From the NCBI GenBank assembly GCA_033977085.1, contig CP138906.1:3224001-3288000 (forward strand): a DNA stretch of 64,000 bases. Reading direction: 5' to 3'. The position numbers were made by a program, and so were the translations under genes. Source of the DNA: Apirhabdus apintestini. Lineage in GTDB: Bacteria > Pseudomonadota > Gammaproteobacteria > Enterobacterales > Enterobacteriaceae. Under the pieces are notes generated by a model. It saw nothing but the letters and a program-made list of their open reading frames with translations, was not told the origin of the DNA and searched no databases. Positions 33,381 to 43,313 of this stretch are shown here, piece after piece (the first letter of the stretch is position 1; each line of letters begins with the position of its first letter).

Positions 33381-34172
33381 TCACACTTGATATCCGTTTT
33401 TTCTTTTGAAGGACCTCAGCCCCGGACTGGTTGCTCTGTGCTTTATCGCCGGGATCGTCCTGTGGGGAAGCTTCTCCTTTACGCCACGGGCACCAGACTC
33501 AGGATAAATGGCTCTTAACAGGCTGTCTTCATCAGGCTGCCACAACCGGGGCTTCGTCAGCCCCATTTTTCCGGCCTGGGCAAAAATGGCCTCCCGGGTA
33601 CGGGCCGGCAGCAACGCTTTTATTTTATCAATCCCTTTACTGTAGTGCGCCTGCATTAACACCAGTTCCCTTTCCGTCCAGGGCCTGTTTTTCCACGTTC
33701 CAAGGTCAAATTTGACCACTGCCGCCCTCACCGCACTGACGCTTCTGCCCAGTCTGGCGGCAATTTCTTTTGTTGGCAGATTGCCGTAATGCTTTTCCAG
33801 AAAGGACTTATCTTCAAGGCTCCAGCTACTGCGACCAGTGAGCCCGGCAAGGGATGCCTGCTGGCAGATAGCCTTGCGTGAACGCCCGGGTAACAATGAC
33901 ATTACATACTCTATACCTTCTGTATAGTGGCTCCGGAGCAATGCCAGCTCCTCTTCCGACCAGGGTGGTGCCACGCCCCGAGACAGACCTAAAAGCTGAA
34001 CAGTTCGGGCCACCCCATTGGCAGACCGGCCAAGCCGCTCCCCAATTTCACGGGCAGACAACTGACCATAGTGTTGTTCCACAAACGTAATTTCGGTGGC
34101 CGTCCACTGTGTCCTGTGATTACGGTGTCGCTGTGTTTTACCCACCTCGCCAGTTCCTCTTACATCACTCAC
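33381..34172 (-). CDS. Five-repeat Myb/SANT-like putative DNA-binding protein
   Basis: 263 residues, frame intact, GTG start at 34172 overlapping the preceding stop by 8 bp. After a basic leader (GKTQRHRNHR) it consists almost wholly of five repeats of about 46 residues. Each has W at position 2, an acidic first helix ending in HY or IY, and a third helix of the type LGRSANGVARTVQLLGL. Repeats 1 and 3 share xLSAREI/LPTKEI spacing; repeats 2 and 4 share YxxGIxxxxxLLPxRxRxAI, so they alternate as A-B-A-B-B'. This is the homeodomain-like SANT/Myb fold, normally DNA-binding. The tight overlap with the VasL-type gene places it in the T6SS transcript. Function unknown; regulator or mobile-element protein. 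Confidence 0.7.
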   Translation of the reverse strand: MSDVRGTGEVGKTQRHRNHRTQWTATEITFVEQHYGQLSAREIGERLGRSANGVARTVQLLGLSRGVAPPWSEEELALLRSHYTEGIEYVMSLLPGRSRKAICQQASLAGLTGRSSWSLEDKSFLEKHYGNLPTKEIAARLGRSVSAVRAAVVKFDLGTWKNRPWTERELVLMQAHYSKGIDKIKALLPARTREAIFAQAGKMGLTKPRLWQPDEDSLLRAIYPESGARGVKEKLPHRTIPAIKHRATSPGLRSFKRKNGYQV

Positions 34173-35487
34173 GATGTTTTTCCTGCGCCAGCGTAGAGAT
34201 TTGAGCCCGGAGGTGCTGCTCAGCCTGCTGAATCTGCTGCTGACGCTGCAGCGAATCTTCAGGGAGCAGCTTCAACTGCCGAAGCTGTTCTTCCACCGGC
34301 ACGGTCTGCCGGAAGCTTGTCAGCATGCCAAAGACCTGCGATTTAAGTTCACTGACGGTAATGTATTTTCCTCTTTGACCATCTAGCGCATTCAGTTTAT
34401 CGGCAAGTGCCTGAAGCTGTGTCATCCCTTCATGCCAGCCGTTAATTGTATCGACAGGAAGTACTGAGATATTAATCTGTTGCTGCCACTGCTGTGCCAG
34501 AGGTTTAGCCTGTTCCGGCCACAGCGCCTGAGCCTGTTCTGTGAGTTTTCGGCTGTAAGCAAGATTCCAGTCAGGAGGAAGCTTGCCCAGTCGGGCAATC
34601 TGCTGTTGTGTCTGTGCTATCACAGTTTGTGCTGACGGAGATTGCTGGCGCAACATATCCAGTTGTTCAGGAGTGAGAGGTACAGGTAATGGTGCCAGTG
34701 AGACTGCAAGATGGGTCAGTAGTGGATCAGTACGGTGAAGATACTGCCAGCCCCACACTGCGGCAGCGCTTATCACCAGCATGGTACACATCCCGGCAGC
34801 GAAAGATTTCCATTTTTTAACCGGCGCAGGCATTACTGCCAGCACCTCCACGTTCGGCTGCGGTTCCGGCTGCGCAACGTACACCCACTTCACTGCGCTC
34901 TCTGGCGTATCACCTCCAGTAAGGTCTCTCGCGGATGCTGTAGCCTCATTCATCACGGAGGCAGGCAACACAATACCAGGCTGAATGTTCGATCTGGTGC
35001 TGGTTGTGTTATCACTGTTTTCCAGCCGGACAGCACTGTTGTGCATCAGGGTACGCAACGTATCGAGCTGGCTGAGATGTTTTAGCTCCAAGCGCTGCAA
35101 TACCTCTCCCAGACCTGTAAGTAGTTGCTCCGCACGGTACAACTGGCTAAGGTCACTGTAATTGAGCGGGAGCGAGCGCATCCGTTGCTGCAGACGCTGA
35201 CTCAGACTGCTGAGGATTTCCATACGGGCATGGACTGGCTGCGGCCAGAGTGCGCCCCACTGATGACTTATCAAAGCCTCGAGTATCGTCAGCCCTTCAT
35301 TGAGCCCGAATAAGCCGGAAAGTTGCATACGGGCCAGCGTGTACCAGGCTGCCGTCTGTAGCTCCACACCGTTCTGCTCAAACAGTGAGAGGCAGAGTTT
35401 TTCGACATAAAGCCAGTTCACGTCCGGGCGCGCCGGATGCGTCAGCTTACTCAGTTCATCACGCAGGGCGGCATAATCCGGTAGCAT
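34165..35487 (-). CDS. VasL-type TssA-like T6SS protein
   Basis: 440 residues, frame intact. The ImpA-type N-terminal domain (residues 1-130: LTHPARPDVNWLYVEKLCL, WYTLARMQLSGLFGLNEGL) is followed by a transmembrane helix (MCTMLVISAAAVWGWQYL, about residue 240) and a Gln-rich helical VasL domain to the C-terminus. TssA-family proteins cap or brace the sheath during assembly; membrane-bound VasL-type members may act at the opposite membrane. A separate cytosolic TssA is encoded at 45128-46743. The stop overlaps the SANT-repeat GTG. 150 bp separate it from the upstream gene at 35638; this gap shows nothing clear. Confidence 0.82.
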   Translation of the reverse strand: MLPDYAALRDELSKLTHPARPDVNWLYVEKLCLSLFEQNGVELQTAAWYTLARMQLSGLFGLNEGLTILEALISHQWGALWPQPVHARMEILSSLSQRLQQRMRSLPLNYSDLSQLYRAEQLLTGLGEVLQRLELKHLSQLDTLRTLMHNSAVRLENSDNTTSTRSNIQPGIVLPASVMNEATASARDLTGGDTPESAVKWVYVAQPEPQPNVEVLAVMPAPVKKWKSFAAGMCTMLVISAAAVWGWQYLHRTDPLLTHLAVSLAPLPVPLTPEQLDMLRQQSPSAQTVIAQTQQQIARLGKLPPDWNLAYSRKLTEQAQALWPEQAKPLAQQWQQQINISVLPVDTINGWHEGMTQLQALADKLNALDGQRGKYITVSELKSQVFGMLTSFRQTVPVEEQLRQLKLLPEDSLQRQQQIQQAEQHLRAQISTLAQEKHRE

Positions 35488-35637
35488 GCGCGGGTCGCCG
35501 CCGGTTTTTATTTTGCGGGAGTCATGTCATTCATGGCCAGTTGTCCATCAGGCGTATCAGGATACTATTGAAGATTGTCGTTTATGCAGCTTCGCTTTCT
35601 GCATATTCAGAGGGGACGGGTACTGCAATACCCGCAA

Positions 35638-36108
35638 CTATGGCAGAAGCGCCAGGATCAAACTAAAAAATGTACTTTCATCAAAACACTGCCCGGGACG
35701 GGATAAAGTACCAGGCGGAGTAAAGGTCCAGTCACTCACTGTACCTGACCGCATGAATAAACGCCCCAGTGGAGTCATGCGTTCTCTATCATGGAAAGTC
35801 GCCTCCACACACCCAGTCACGCCCTGACCGTACAAAAATACCGGCACAAACTTTACGGCCCGGTCGTCGACACGCAGGACAATGCCGGAAATGTCAAAAG
35901 CCCCGCCCTCCACCAGCAGGTCCGTGACGGATGCAGTGAGCTCCTCCACACTCAGTCCGGTATTCACCAGCCACGTGTCCATCTGCTCCTGAAGCTGCGT
36001 TATTCTCAGGCGAAATTCTGCGATATCGGCCTGAGTCTTGCAGGCAAACGAGACCGGGGCAGACTGTCTGGCCTGCAGTTTTTTGAGGAACTGTGATTTT
36101 ACTGACAT
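35638..36108 (-). CDS. Unrecognised T6SS-operon protein next to tssE
   Basis: 156 residues, frame intact, start MSVKSQFLKKLQARQS. No signal peptide or membrane helix. The middle (EELTASVTDLLVEGGAFDIS, VRFDDRAVKFVPVFLYGQG-like segment) suggests a small mixed alpha/beta protein; a coiled-coil-like stretch lies at residues 30-50 (RLRITQLQEQMDTWL). It sits 14 bp after tssE and so belongs to the structural operon. I do not know the family. Confidence 0.6.
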   Translation of the reverse strand: MSVKSQFLKKLQARQSAPVSFACKTQADIAEFRLRITQLQEQMDTWLVNTGLSVEELTASVTDLLVEGGAFDISGIVLRVDDRAVKFVPVFLYGQGVTGCVEATFHDRERMTPLGRLFMRSGTVSDWTFTPPGTLSRPGQCFDESTFFSLILALLP

Positions 36109-36122
36109 GGTGTTCTCTGGCC

Positions 36123-36572
36123 TTACAGACGGGTTGTTGTGTCAAGATACTGCTGTTGCTTAAGATGTCGCAGGAGAACCCGCCCTTCCGGCACAAACTC
36201 GGTGCCATAGCGAACCAGTCCGATGCCCCTTAGTTCGGCATCGATGGCATAGCGCAGTTCCCCGGGGATGTGCTGATCGAGCAGTACGACATCAATGGAT
36301 TTCAGGCGGGGCTCATATTTCAACAGAACCGCTGACAGTGCCGACATCAGTTTATGTGCGGTGCCGGGAAGCCCCTGCAGTATAGTGGTCATCTCCGGCA
36401 GACCGTAGTCCGGCAGATGTGCCAGCGTGCCGGCACGGCAGTTAAGGATCCGTTGCATATTATCCAGCACCGACAGGATGACCTGATTTTCTTCACTGAT
36501 ATGCTGAAGGTCGAGATCGCCAACAAAATTACCGTAAAGCATCTCGCATAATGAGGGCGAATTACGCGACAT
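36123..36572 (-). CDS. tssE: T6SS baseplate protein TssE (gp25-like)
   Basis: TssE is the gp25/GPW-type baseplate wedge protein that anchors the sheath. Start MSRNSPSLCEMLYGNF at 36572, 149 residues, frame intact. Typical core SVLDNMQRILNCRAGTLAHLPDYGLPEM and the C-terminal FVPEGRVLLRHLKQQQYLDTT. It is downstream of the DUF3396 gene by 3 bp. Confidence 0.92.
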   Translation of the reverse strand: MSRNSPSLCEMLYGNFVGDLDLQHISEENQVILSVLDNMQRILNCRAGTLAHLPDYGLPEMTTILQGLPGTAHKLMSALSAVLLKYEPRLKSIDVVLLDQHIPGELRYAIDAELRGIGLVRYGTEFVPEGRVLLRHLKQQQYLDTTTRL

Positions 36573-36575
36573 GAA

Positions 36576-37810
36576 TCAATCTCCCTCATCTGGAGTCACA
36601 GCAAATACGCTGCCACCATCATCTCTTTCCAGCAGCGACCAACGGGCCGGGTGCTTCTTACCATGCTTATCTTCAAACTCCGGCATAATCTGCCCGTCGC
36701 GGGTTTGGGTGTACTGCGTCGTCCCGTTAACAATGGTGGCCCATCGACCTTCAAACTGAGATTTTTCACCACTCCAGCAGGTGATCCTGACCGGCTCCCA
36801 GGACTTACCTTCATCTTCTTTATCAAGCGCAGCACTGGCTCCATCGAAGCGAGCAAACCATGCCATGGAGGATTCTTCCTCAAACTGAAAATTTTCATGT
36901 TCTGAGTAGAAATGTAAGCTGTTATGCCCGTCCTGACGAATAGGTTTTATTATCTGATTCACTTTCGCCAGTAATGGCGGTAAAGCTTCTGTTTTAGTTT
37001 CTCCCAGTGCAGGCGGTAGCTTTCCGGCTTTAAGGATAAGCCCACCATTATAGGGCAACAGTTCAATCTCAGGTATGTTCTTCAGTCGGTGAGCCAGTTT
37101 CTCTGCACCACCAAGTTTTTCCAGCCAGAGATTGCCCAGAATGGTATACCAGCAAGGGCCCTTAAGTCCCTTCACTGCCTCACCGCCCTCCAGTGTCCCC
37201 AAAGAATCTACCATCACGCCCGGAAATCTCTGGGCAAGTTTGTATTCATACGGGAGCATCTGATGGAATTCTTCTGGAAGAATAAAAGATATCCCTGCAT
37301 AACCACTTTCGACAGCAAAAGTATTACATAGCCAAATCAACCAGGACTGGTAACGATCTTTACCATCCGACTCTTTTAACAGTGATAGTGGAAATGTCAG
37401 CTTGATAACAGAACGATTATTATCGTTATGAAATATCCTTTTCCCCATAATGAGAATTTCATAATCAGGGGCATGATAGTCTTTCTCGGAGCTTCCCAAA
37501 TACCATGAGAAAACCTCTTCTGGCGTTGAGTCCAGAATTTCTTGTCTTTTTTCTGGTAATTATTTTCCGTAATCCCAACCCATTTTTTCTTATATACGGT
37601 TTTCTTCAGATGAGGCTTACATTCGCCAAAAAAGCGATCCACACACTCCACCATCTTCTGACGCACTTCTGGCAAATGGCCATCTTTAAAAAATACGGTG
37701 ATTATCAGCCCGAGATTCACCGCCTGACTGCCGTCCTTATACTTCACGGACGCTTCCGGCAACCACTTCTCGATATAATGCAGTTCTAAATCATTCAGTT
37801 CCATTCTCAT
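36576..37810 (-). CDS. DUF3396 type VI immunity protein
   Basis: DUF3396 proteins are associated with immunity to Tox-REase-5 nuclease effectors of T6SS. Start MRMELNDLELHYIEKWLPEA at 37810; a frameshift near 37500 (restored LGSSEKDYHAPDYEILIMG) joins two parts into about 412 residues. The DUF3396 core includes SAGYAGISFILPEEFHQML-like text (residues 165-185) and GGLILKAGKLPPALGET. The last 100 residues (MAWFARFDGASAALDKEDEG, CWSGEKSQFEGRW) are an extra tail not usual in the domain, possibly a second immunity-type fold. It lies 3 bp downstream of the effector, the expected toxin-antidote order. Cytosolic, no signal peptide. Confidence 0.78.
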
Positions 37811-37813
37811 TCC

Positions 37814-39096
37814 TTATTGGGTTGCCAGCGTGCCGACCACTCCGGCTCCCAGTACTGCTGCCAGCGCTTCCCAGGCAGTTATCGCCAGACGAATAATCAG
37901 TAAAAACGCGGCCAACAGGGCTTCCGGGACACCTAACGTCACTATCAACACCCCCACACCTACTGCGACAAGCACCACACCAACCGTGACAGCCACATCC
38001 GTCAGTACCTGAACCCAGTCGACCTGTTTCAGCATATCCAGTGTCATATCGGTGGTTTTCTGGATTTTCAGCCACGCAGCCCGAAGCTGTTCATCCTTCC
38101 ATGACGCTACTGCATGTCCTGTCTGACTGACCCACTGCCATGCCTGATACCCCTGAGAGTATACCCACTCGCCACTGTCGTTCAGCCAGCCTGCAGCCTG
38201 GCTGAGCTTTTGCTGCATCTCTTCTGACAGCGCATGCCAGCCAGCGGCGATATTGTTGACAGCCCCTTCACTGAGGTCTGCCACAGCTTTCCCGGCATAT
38301 GTCCAGGGCTCAATTTTCGCCGGCACCGGGGTGGCAGGTGGACGTGGGGTGAAAATGGGTGGGTACAGGAACAGTGGCCAGTATTTCGCCCCACTGGTCT
38401 TCCAGGCTTTCATCGTCACATTGACGACCTGATCGCTCCACTGCTGCTCCTGCGGACGACAATCGTGGATCTCTAAAATAGTCATTTTAGTTTTTTAAGG
38501 CCGACAATTATCATGTAATCATCGTACTGATCCTGACCAAGTTTGTCCCCAGGAAACTTCACCTCCACTAGGCGCTCCAGATTATCAGTGTGCATCTGCC
38601 CTTCCGTATCCGGCCCGGCAAGCCCCGGCCAGCGATCATTCATGTTTTTTACAATAATGACATCCGGACGACGGTAAATCCCCCGGCCTGACACAGGGAA
38701 GGGGTTGGTAGTGTGCCGCCTGCCAGCACCTTCTTCCAGTAACGTGCTGCTGAGAAACGGGCGTGGCGGAGTGGTGCGCATATCAAACGGGACTTCTGCT
38801 TTGTACCACCACCGGTAATCGCGCTTAATTTCATCGACCCGGATAAGCCCACTCAGCATCAATTGCTTGAGGCTCATCTGATAGCTTTTACCGTTGCGAC
38901 GGATTTCTGCCGACAACCGAGGAAAACGCATCGCGTACTCTACTTTGATATGCAGATACTGGCGGCTGTTGGTTGTCGGTAAGCGCGACTGTTTCTCCAC
39001 CATCTCAACGCCGGTTGTCGTACAGTCCCACGGCTGATTATTGGTCCCGGTGGGGATGTCAGCGCCCGGGGTATCGGGTAAATCAGGCAGTTCCAT
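37814..39096 (-). CDS. T6SS nuclease effector, Tox-REase-5/PD-(D/E)xK type
   Basis: Two adjacent frames read as one protein of about 427 residues if the A6 run near 38490 is one A short (joint VGLKKTKMTILEIHDCRP). The N-terminal half (from 39096, MELPDLPDTPGADIPTGTN) holds the nuclease core: YRRPDVIIVKN, then LVEVKFPGDKLGQDQYDDY, a PD...ExK arrangement with a following Gln. This resembles Tox-REase-5 (TseT-type) toxins; VRR-NUC is the alternative. The C-terminal half has a helical segment and one or two hydrophobic helices (VAVTVGVVLVAVGVGVLIV, AAFLLIIRLAITAWEALAAV). The gene follows the VgrG C-terminal extension directly (start overlaps its stop) and precedes DUF3396. If the frameshift is real, there are two proteins, 38482-39096 and 37814-38485. 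Confidence 0.75.
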
Positions 39097-41626
39097 TACA
39101 CATTCTCCCTGAATTCGGTTGTCAGTTGCTGTTGGTCGCCATCACCGATAAACCACATGGATTCTTCCGGCTGCGGCTTATCCGGTACGACATGCAAATC
39201 CACCGCTTCCTGTTCGCGGGTATAAACTGCAACAGTCCGGCCTTCTGCGTCACTGTACCCAGTAGCGTCCTGTCCGGACGGCGTTTTCAGACGATAAGGC
39301 ATTCCTGCGAGAGGTTTGCCCTGCTCATCCTGCAGCTGGTAAACCGCAGAATAAATATGTGAGTTTCCCATGAGAGGAAACGAGATGTTCTGACTCGCCG
39401 GACGGAGCTTCTGCGTACGCTTGATGTTGCGGGTATAGGAGTGCGGCGTTCCGTACTCAATGCCACCCGCCTCTATCTTCACGTAGCTGCCACCGCCTAT
39501 CAGCGTCACCTTCTTTTGCCGGCAAACAGGATGTCGCTCATGCTGCTGATGCTGAGCTTCTGCGCCGCACTCATATGCAGCCCACCGTTCTGTGCCTGCA
39601 CCTGTACCGGGCCCTGGTCGGCGATAAGACTCAGCTTACCGCCCTGTGCAAACAACCCGAGGGTCTGTCCTGCCAGCAGCGCGGTATTGCCCAGCGAACC
39701 GGTGCTGATGTCCCCACCGGCATTAATGCCGATATTGTCGGTTGCGGCCAATTGCAGATGTTCATCACTGGTAAAGGCCATGCCTTCCGGGGCCGTGAAG
39801 TGAATCACCTCGTTCAGCGGTTTCAGTCGTTCACTGAACATCGCTATCTGGCTGGCCACATCCGCTTCCAGCGCCAGTGCCTGTCGTTCGGCATCCGCCA
39901 GTTGAGCCAGACGCTGACGGCCCATTTCGATTTCTCTCAGGGCTTCATCCATGCTCAGCACATCGCCTTCGGCTTTGGGCTGACCCGTCGCCGTCACCAG
40001 CAGCCCTTTTGCCACACGGATGACACCGTATTCATCGGTACGCAGCTCAAACCCGGTGCCGCGAACGTCGTTCTGCGTGTCCACAATATGCCCCTGATTC
40101 AGGGCAGTGGCACCAAACGGCGTACTCAGTGCAATATGCTCGGCCTGGCGCTGGTCTTCCATTCGCAGTTCATTATCCCCGGCTGTGCGCAGGATGTTCT
40201 GGCTACGGTTGTCGCGGGTGACCACATCGGCATGCTCTGAGTCATGGAAGGCATGGGCGATATACGGGCGGTCCGGGTCACCACCGTCAAAGGCGATACC
40301 CACTTCCGTACCGGTGATAAGCGGGGTATGCCAGCCGTACGTATCCCCGGCATAGGGTTTGGCCTGGCGTACCCAGAGGTAGTTATAGCCGGGCTCTGCG
40401 TCTTCGCGGCTGAAATCCAGTTTCACCCGATAGCAGCCCTGGCTGTCCAGGTGCGCATACGGGTCATTCTTCTCTTCACTCTCCACGCGGGCCATCAGCG
40501 TCCCGGCAATCACCGGACGGGGCCCTGGCTCCGGCCGATAACAGAACTGCTCGCTGTAAGGCATTCCCCACAGGGAGACATGAAGACGGGTATCGCGGGC
40601 CGCGCGGAAGGTGGCAAGCGTTATCACCATCCCCTCTTTCAGCTCCGGTACCTCACTGTCACCGGTCTCCAGCACCATGCCCGGCGTCAGGTGGCTGGCG
40701 TTACTGAACAGGTGCAGGCGGATGGCCTTGTTCAGTTCACGTTCGTGATGAATACGGGCATAGAACGCCCCGCTTTCGGTTTCCGGTTCAGAGGAGGTGT
40801 CATCCCCGGCTTCGCGGTACGGGGCCGCATAACGGTAGTGTTCTCCAGTGGTGGCCGCCTCGTTTCTGACGCTGACGACGGCATTCATTGGCGTGCTGGC
40901 GGTGCGATAGTTGTAATCCTGGGTGGCCACGCGACCGGTCACCGTGTGGTGCCACACTCTGGCATCCCATACGGCTTCCACTGCACCGTCATGGAGAGCA
41001 GAAGGCTCACGGTAAGGCAGGCGTACATCAAACTGATACTGCAGCTGGCTGTCGCCAAAGGTCACCGTGTCCAGCCCGGTGGTGGTGTTCACCCCGGTGC
41101 GGAACCAGATACCGTCTTCGGCAAGGATGCGCTGGATAAACTGCAGGTCAGTCTCCCGCCACTGGGTAATAAGTTCCCTCGGTGGGTAGGTGCGTTCCAG
41201 CCGGAACGCAAAGTCTGAGCCCTCCAGCCCGTGGGCGCGCAGTATCTGCTCCACCAGTTCCGGCACGGAGACATTCTGGTACACCGCACAGCGGCGGGTA
41301 TGGGCGAGCAGCGCCAGGCGCGAGGAGAGCGTCACCGCAAAATGCGTCTGGTCTGCGGTTTCTTTCAGGTACTTAAAGCCGGTAATGATACCCTGCACCA
41401 CACGGCCAGAGCGCATGCTGAGCGTGGCATACTTCAGCATCACATCCTGACGGGCAATGCCCTGCTGCGCGGTGGTGAACTCAATGGTCCATTTGAACGG
41501 CGCATTCAGCGCCTCTCGACCGTGGAAGTTCAGTACATCGGGCTTCAGAGGACTGTCATTTATCTCAAGCGTATAGCGGGTCTGCCCGTCAAACAGGGCC
41601 AGCCAGTTATCCTGCAGGGTGTCCAT
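39096..41626 (-). CDS. vgrG: T6SS spike protein VgrG1 with transthyretin-like C-terminal extension
   Basis: VgrG trimers form the puncturing tip and carry effectors. Start MDTLQDNWLALFDGQTRYTL at 41626; gp27/gp5-like domains (LRAHGLEGSDFAFRLER, ELITQWRETDLQFIQRIL), OB-fold region (RVKLDFSREDAEPGYNYLWVR), then DUF2345. The raw frame stops at 39506; adding one A in the A run at about 39515 gives FAGKKKVTLIGGGSYVKIEA and adds 136 residues. That extension (IYSAVYQLQDEQGKPLAGMP, SDAEGRTVAVY) looks like a transthyretin-type beta domain used as a cargo adaptor. About 842 residues in all. The nuclease effector follows immediately, so this spike is its likely carrier. Confidence 0.93.
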
Positions 41627-41630
41627 GAAC

Positions 41631-42157
41631 TTACTCCTTTACCGGCACCAGGGTCAGCCCGGTGCTGTTCAGCTGAATGGTACGCGGTTTATCCGGATCG
41701 AGGTCATCGCGGCTCAGCACCAGACGCCAGGTGTTGTTCTTTATGTCCGGACGGTTAAACAGCCCCACCACCGCCACATACTTAGCATCTTCGTCCATTG
41801 GCATATTGAGGGTCACGCTGCCTTTAGGCATCACCAGTAATGACTTGCTGGCGACGATGTCTTCTTTCAGTGTGGTGTCCGCATCGCGCAGCAGTTTCTG
41901 GTAATCGGCGGCATCCACCTTCTGGCGGTCTTTAAGCTGATACACCTGCACCATGGTGGCCAGCGGCGTCTGGCTTTCATCGGCATTGGCGGCAGCACGT
42001 GGCTCGAAGTCCAGGTGCAGCACCTTTATTTTTTGTAGAAGATGGCCTTGGTTGCGCTGACGGTGCCGTCCGATACGGCCTGAGTCAGGCCACATGCGGT
42101 CAACAGGGAACAGAGCAGCATCAGTGCGACGCTGCGCGACAGGGAAGCGAAAGTCAT
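41631..42157 (-). CDS. tssJ: T6SS outer-membrane lipoprotein TssJ
   Basis: TssJ anchors the TssJLM membrane complex in the outer membrane. The true start is ATG 42157 (MTFASLSRSVALMLLCSLLT) with the lipobox LLTAC; a raw frame starting at 42095 is an out-of-frame read of the same region. A lost A in the A run near 42027 is restored as IFYKKIKVLHLDFEPRA, followed by TssJ core VQVYQLKDRQKVDAADYQKL and LVMPKGSVTLNMPM. About 175 residues. Lies 4 bp before vgrG1 and 76 bp after tssG. Confidence 0.92.
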
Positions 42158-42233
42158 TCGTGGAGTCCTTTTCAGCCTTCAGAAACAGGGGTGTGTTGAA
42201 TGTGTCTGGTGTTGGGTATTGCGTTCCGGAATA

Positions 42234-43313
42234 TCAGTCGAAACGGTAGCCACCGGGCTCTGCCGGTCGCAGGCTCTCACAGGTCAGCCCTTCATAAGTG
42301 CCCAGGCTCACGGTGAGGTGCGAGTGGGTTGCCGGACGGTCATGCTTCAGGCCAAGCACGCCGGTGCGGCCCAGCTGTACCCGACTTGCCTTACCCAGAC
42401 GGGGTTCAGGCAGACAGCTTACCGGTACCGTGAGGCGAAGGCGTACATCGGAGCGATAACCCATGTACACCCGCAGCAGCACCATCATATCAGTGTGCAA
42501 CTGACCGCCGGGCAACCAGCCCTGTGCCTCCTGGGGGTTGTCGGTTGCCAGCATCAGCAGGATACGGCTGCAGGCCTCTTTCCCTGTTTTGCCAAGTGTG
42601 GCGCGCTGTGACAGCGACACGCGGTTGTCTTTACCGAGCCCGCTGCGGCTCTCCACAGGAACTTTCACCGGGTCCGGGCTGATAACCGTGGTCCGGGTCT
42701 CCGGGGCCAGCAGACTCACCAGCTGGCGGATGCCTTCGGCGTTTCGGGTTGGCAACCGCATGGTCCCCAGTAGCGCCAGGAAGCGGGAGACCGGCGTGGC
42801 AATCTGCTCCGCCGTACCCGGGATACCCAGCCCAACCAGACCCAGCAGGCACTGAGAAGTCTCATCCACGCCGCCAGCTTCGAAGGTTGCCGGGTAAGCG
42901 TATTTGCGCCAGATACGGTAGTACTGGGTGTGGATACGGTGGCTGAAGATATCGAGAAACGCGGTGGTGGTCTCGTGTCCTTCCCGGCGCTGCGCAATAT
43001 CATCGAGGTACGCCGTCGGCAGCGGGAGTCTACCCCGTACAGTCCGAGGAAGGTGGTGCGCACCGTCGGCGACAGATCCGGGTGGTCCTCGTCGGTTTCG
43101 ACCGCCTTCGAGCTCACTGACCGGGAATCCCATCCCCGGCCACGGGCGAAAACGCACCGGGTCGGCGGACAGTTTCTCGGTACTGCCCAGTTTCGGCGCA
43201 TCCGGGTTTCCCTGCTCCAGCAACTGACAGAAGCGGTAGAAATTAACCCGCCAGATGTCACCGGCAAGCCGCTCCGTCAGCCCGGAATGTGCTGGCTGTG
43301 ATTCTCTTTCCAT
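42234..43313 (-). CDS. tssG: T6SS baseplate protein TssG
   Basis: TssG is a baseplate wedge component working with TssF, TssE and TssK. ATG 43313 (MERESQPAHSGLTERLAGDIW) overlaps the end of tssF by 37 bp. About 359 residues. Two compensating lesions lie inside: one G inserted after GAGCTC (43110-43115) and one C missing near 43033, so only residues about 70-97 are misread; the restored text is SELKAVETDEDHPDLSPTVR and GVDSPLPTAYLDDI. C-terminus LTCESLRPAEPGGYRFD. Confidence 0.92.
   Translation of the reverse strand: MERESQPAHSGLTERLAGDIWRVNFYRFCQLLEQGNPDAPKLGSTEKLSADPVRFRPWPGMGFPVSELEGGRNRRGPPGSVADGAHHLPRTVRGRLPLPTAYLDDIAQRREGHETTTAFLDIFSHRIHTQYYRIWRKYAYPATFEAGGVDETSQCLLGLVGLGIPGTAEQIATPVSRFLALLGTMRLPTRNAEGIRQLVSLLAPETRTTVISPDPVKVPVESRSGLGKDNRVSLSQRATLGKTGKEACSRILLMLATDNPQEAQGWLPGGQLHTDMMVLLRVYMGYRSDVRLRLTVPVSCLPEPRLGKASRVQLGRTGVLGLKHDRPATHSHLTVSLGTYEGLTCESLRPAEPGGYRFD

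Noticed and set aside
39500..39520. Programmed ribosomal frameshift near the end of vgrG1
   Set aside because: The site is an A run, but not a canonical slippery heptamer, and the same one-A loss occurs in dozens of unrelated genes in the window. Sequencing error is simpler.
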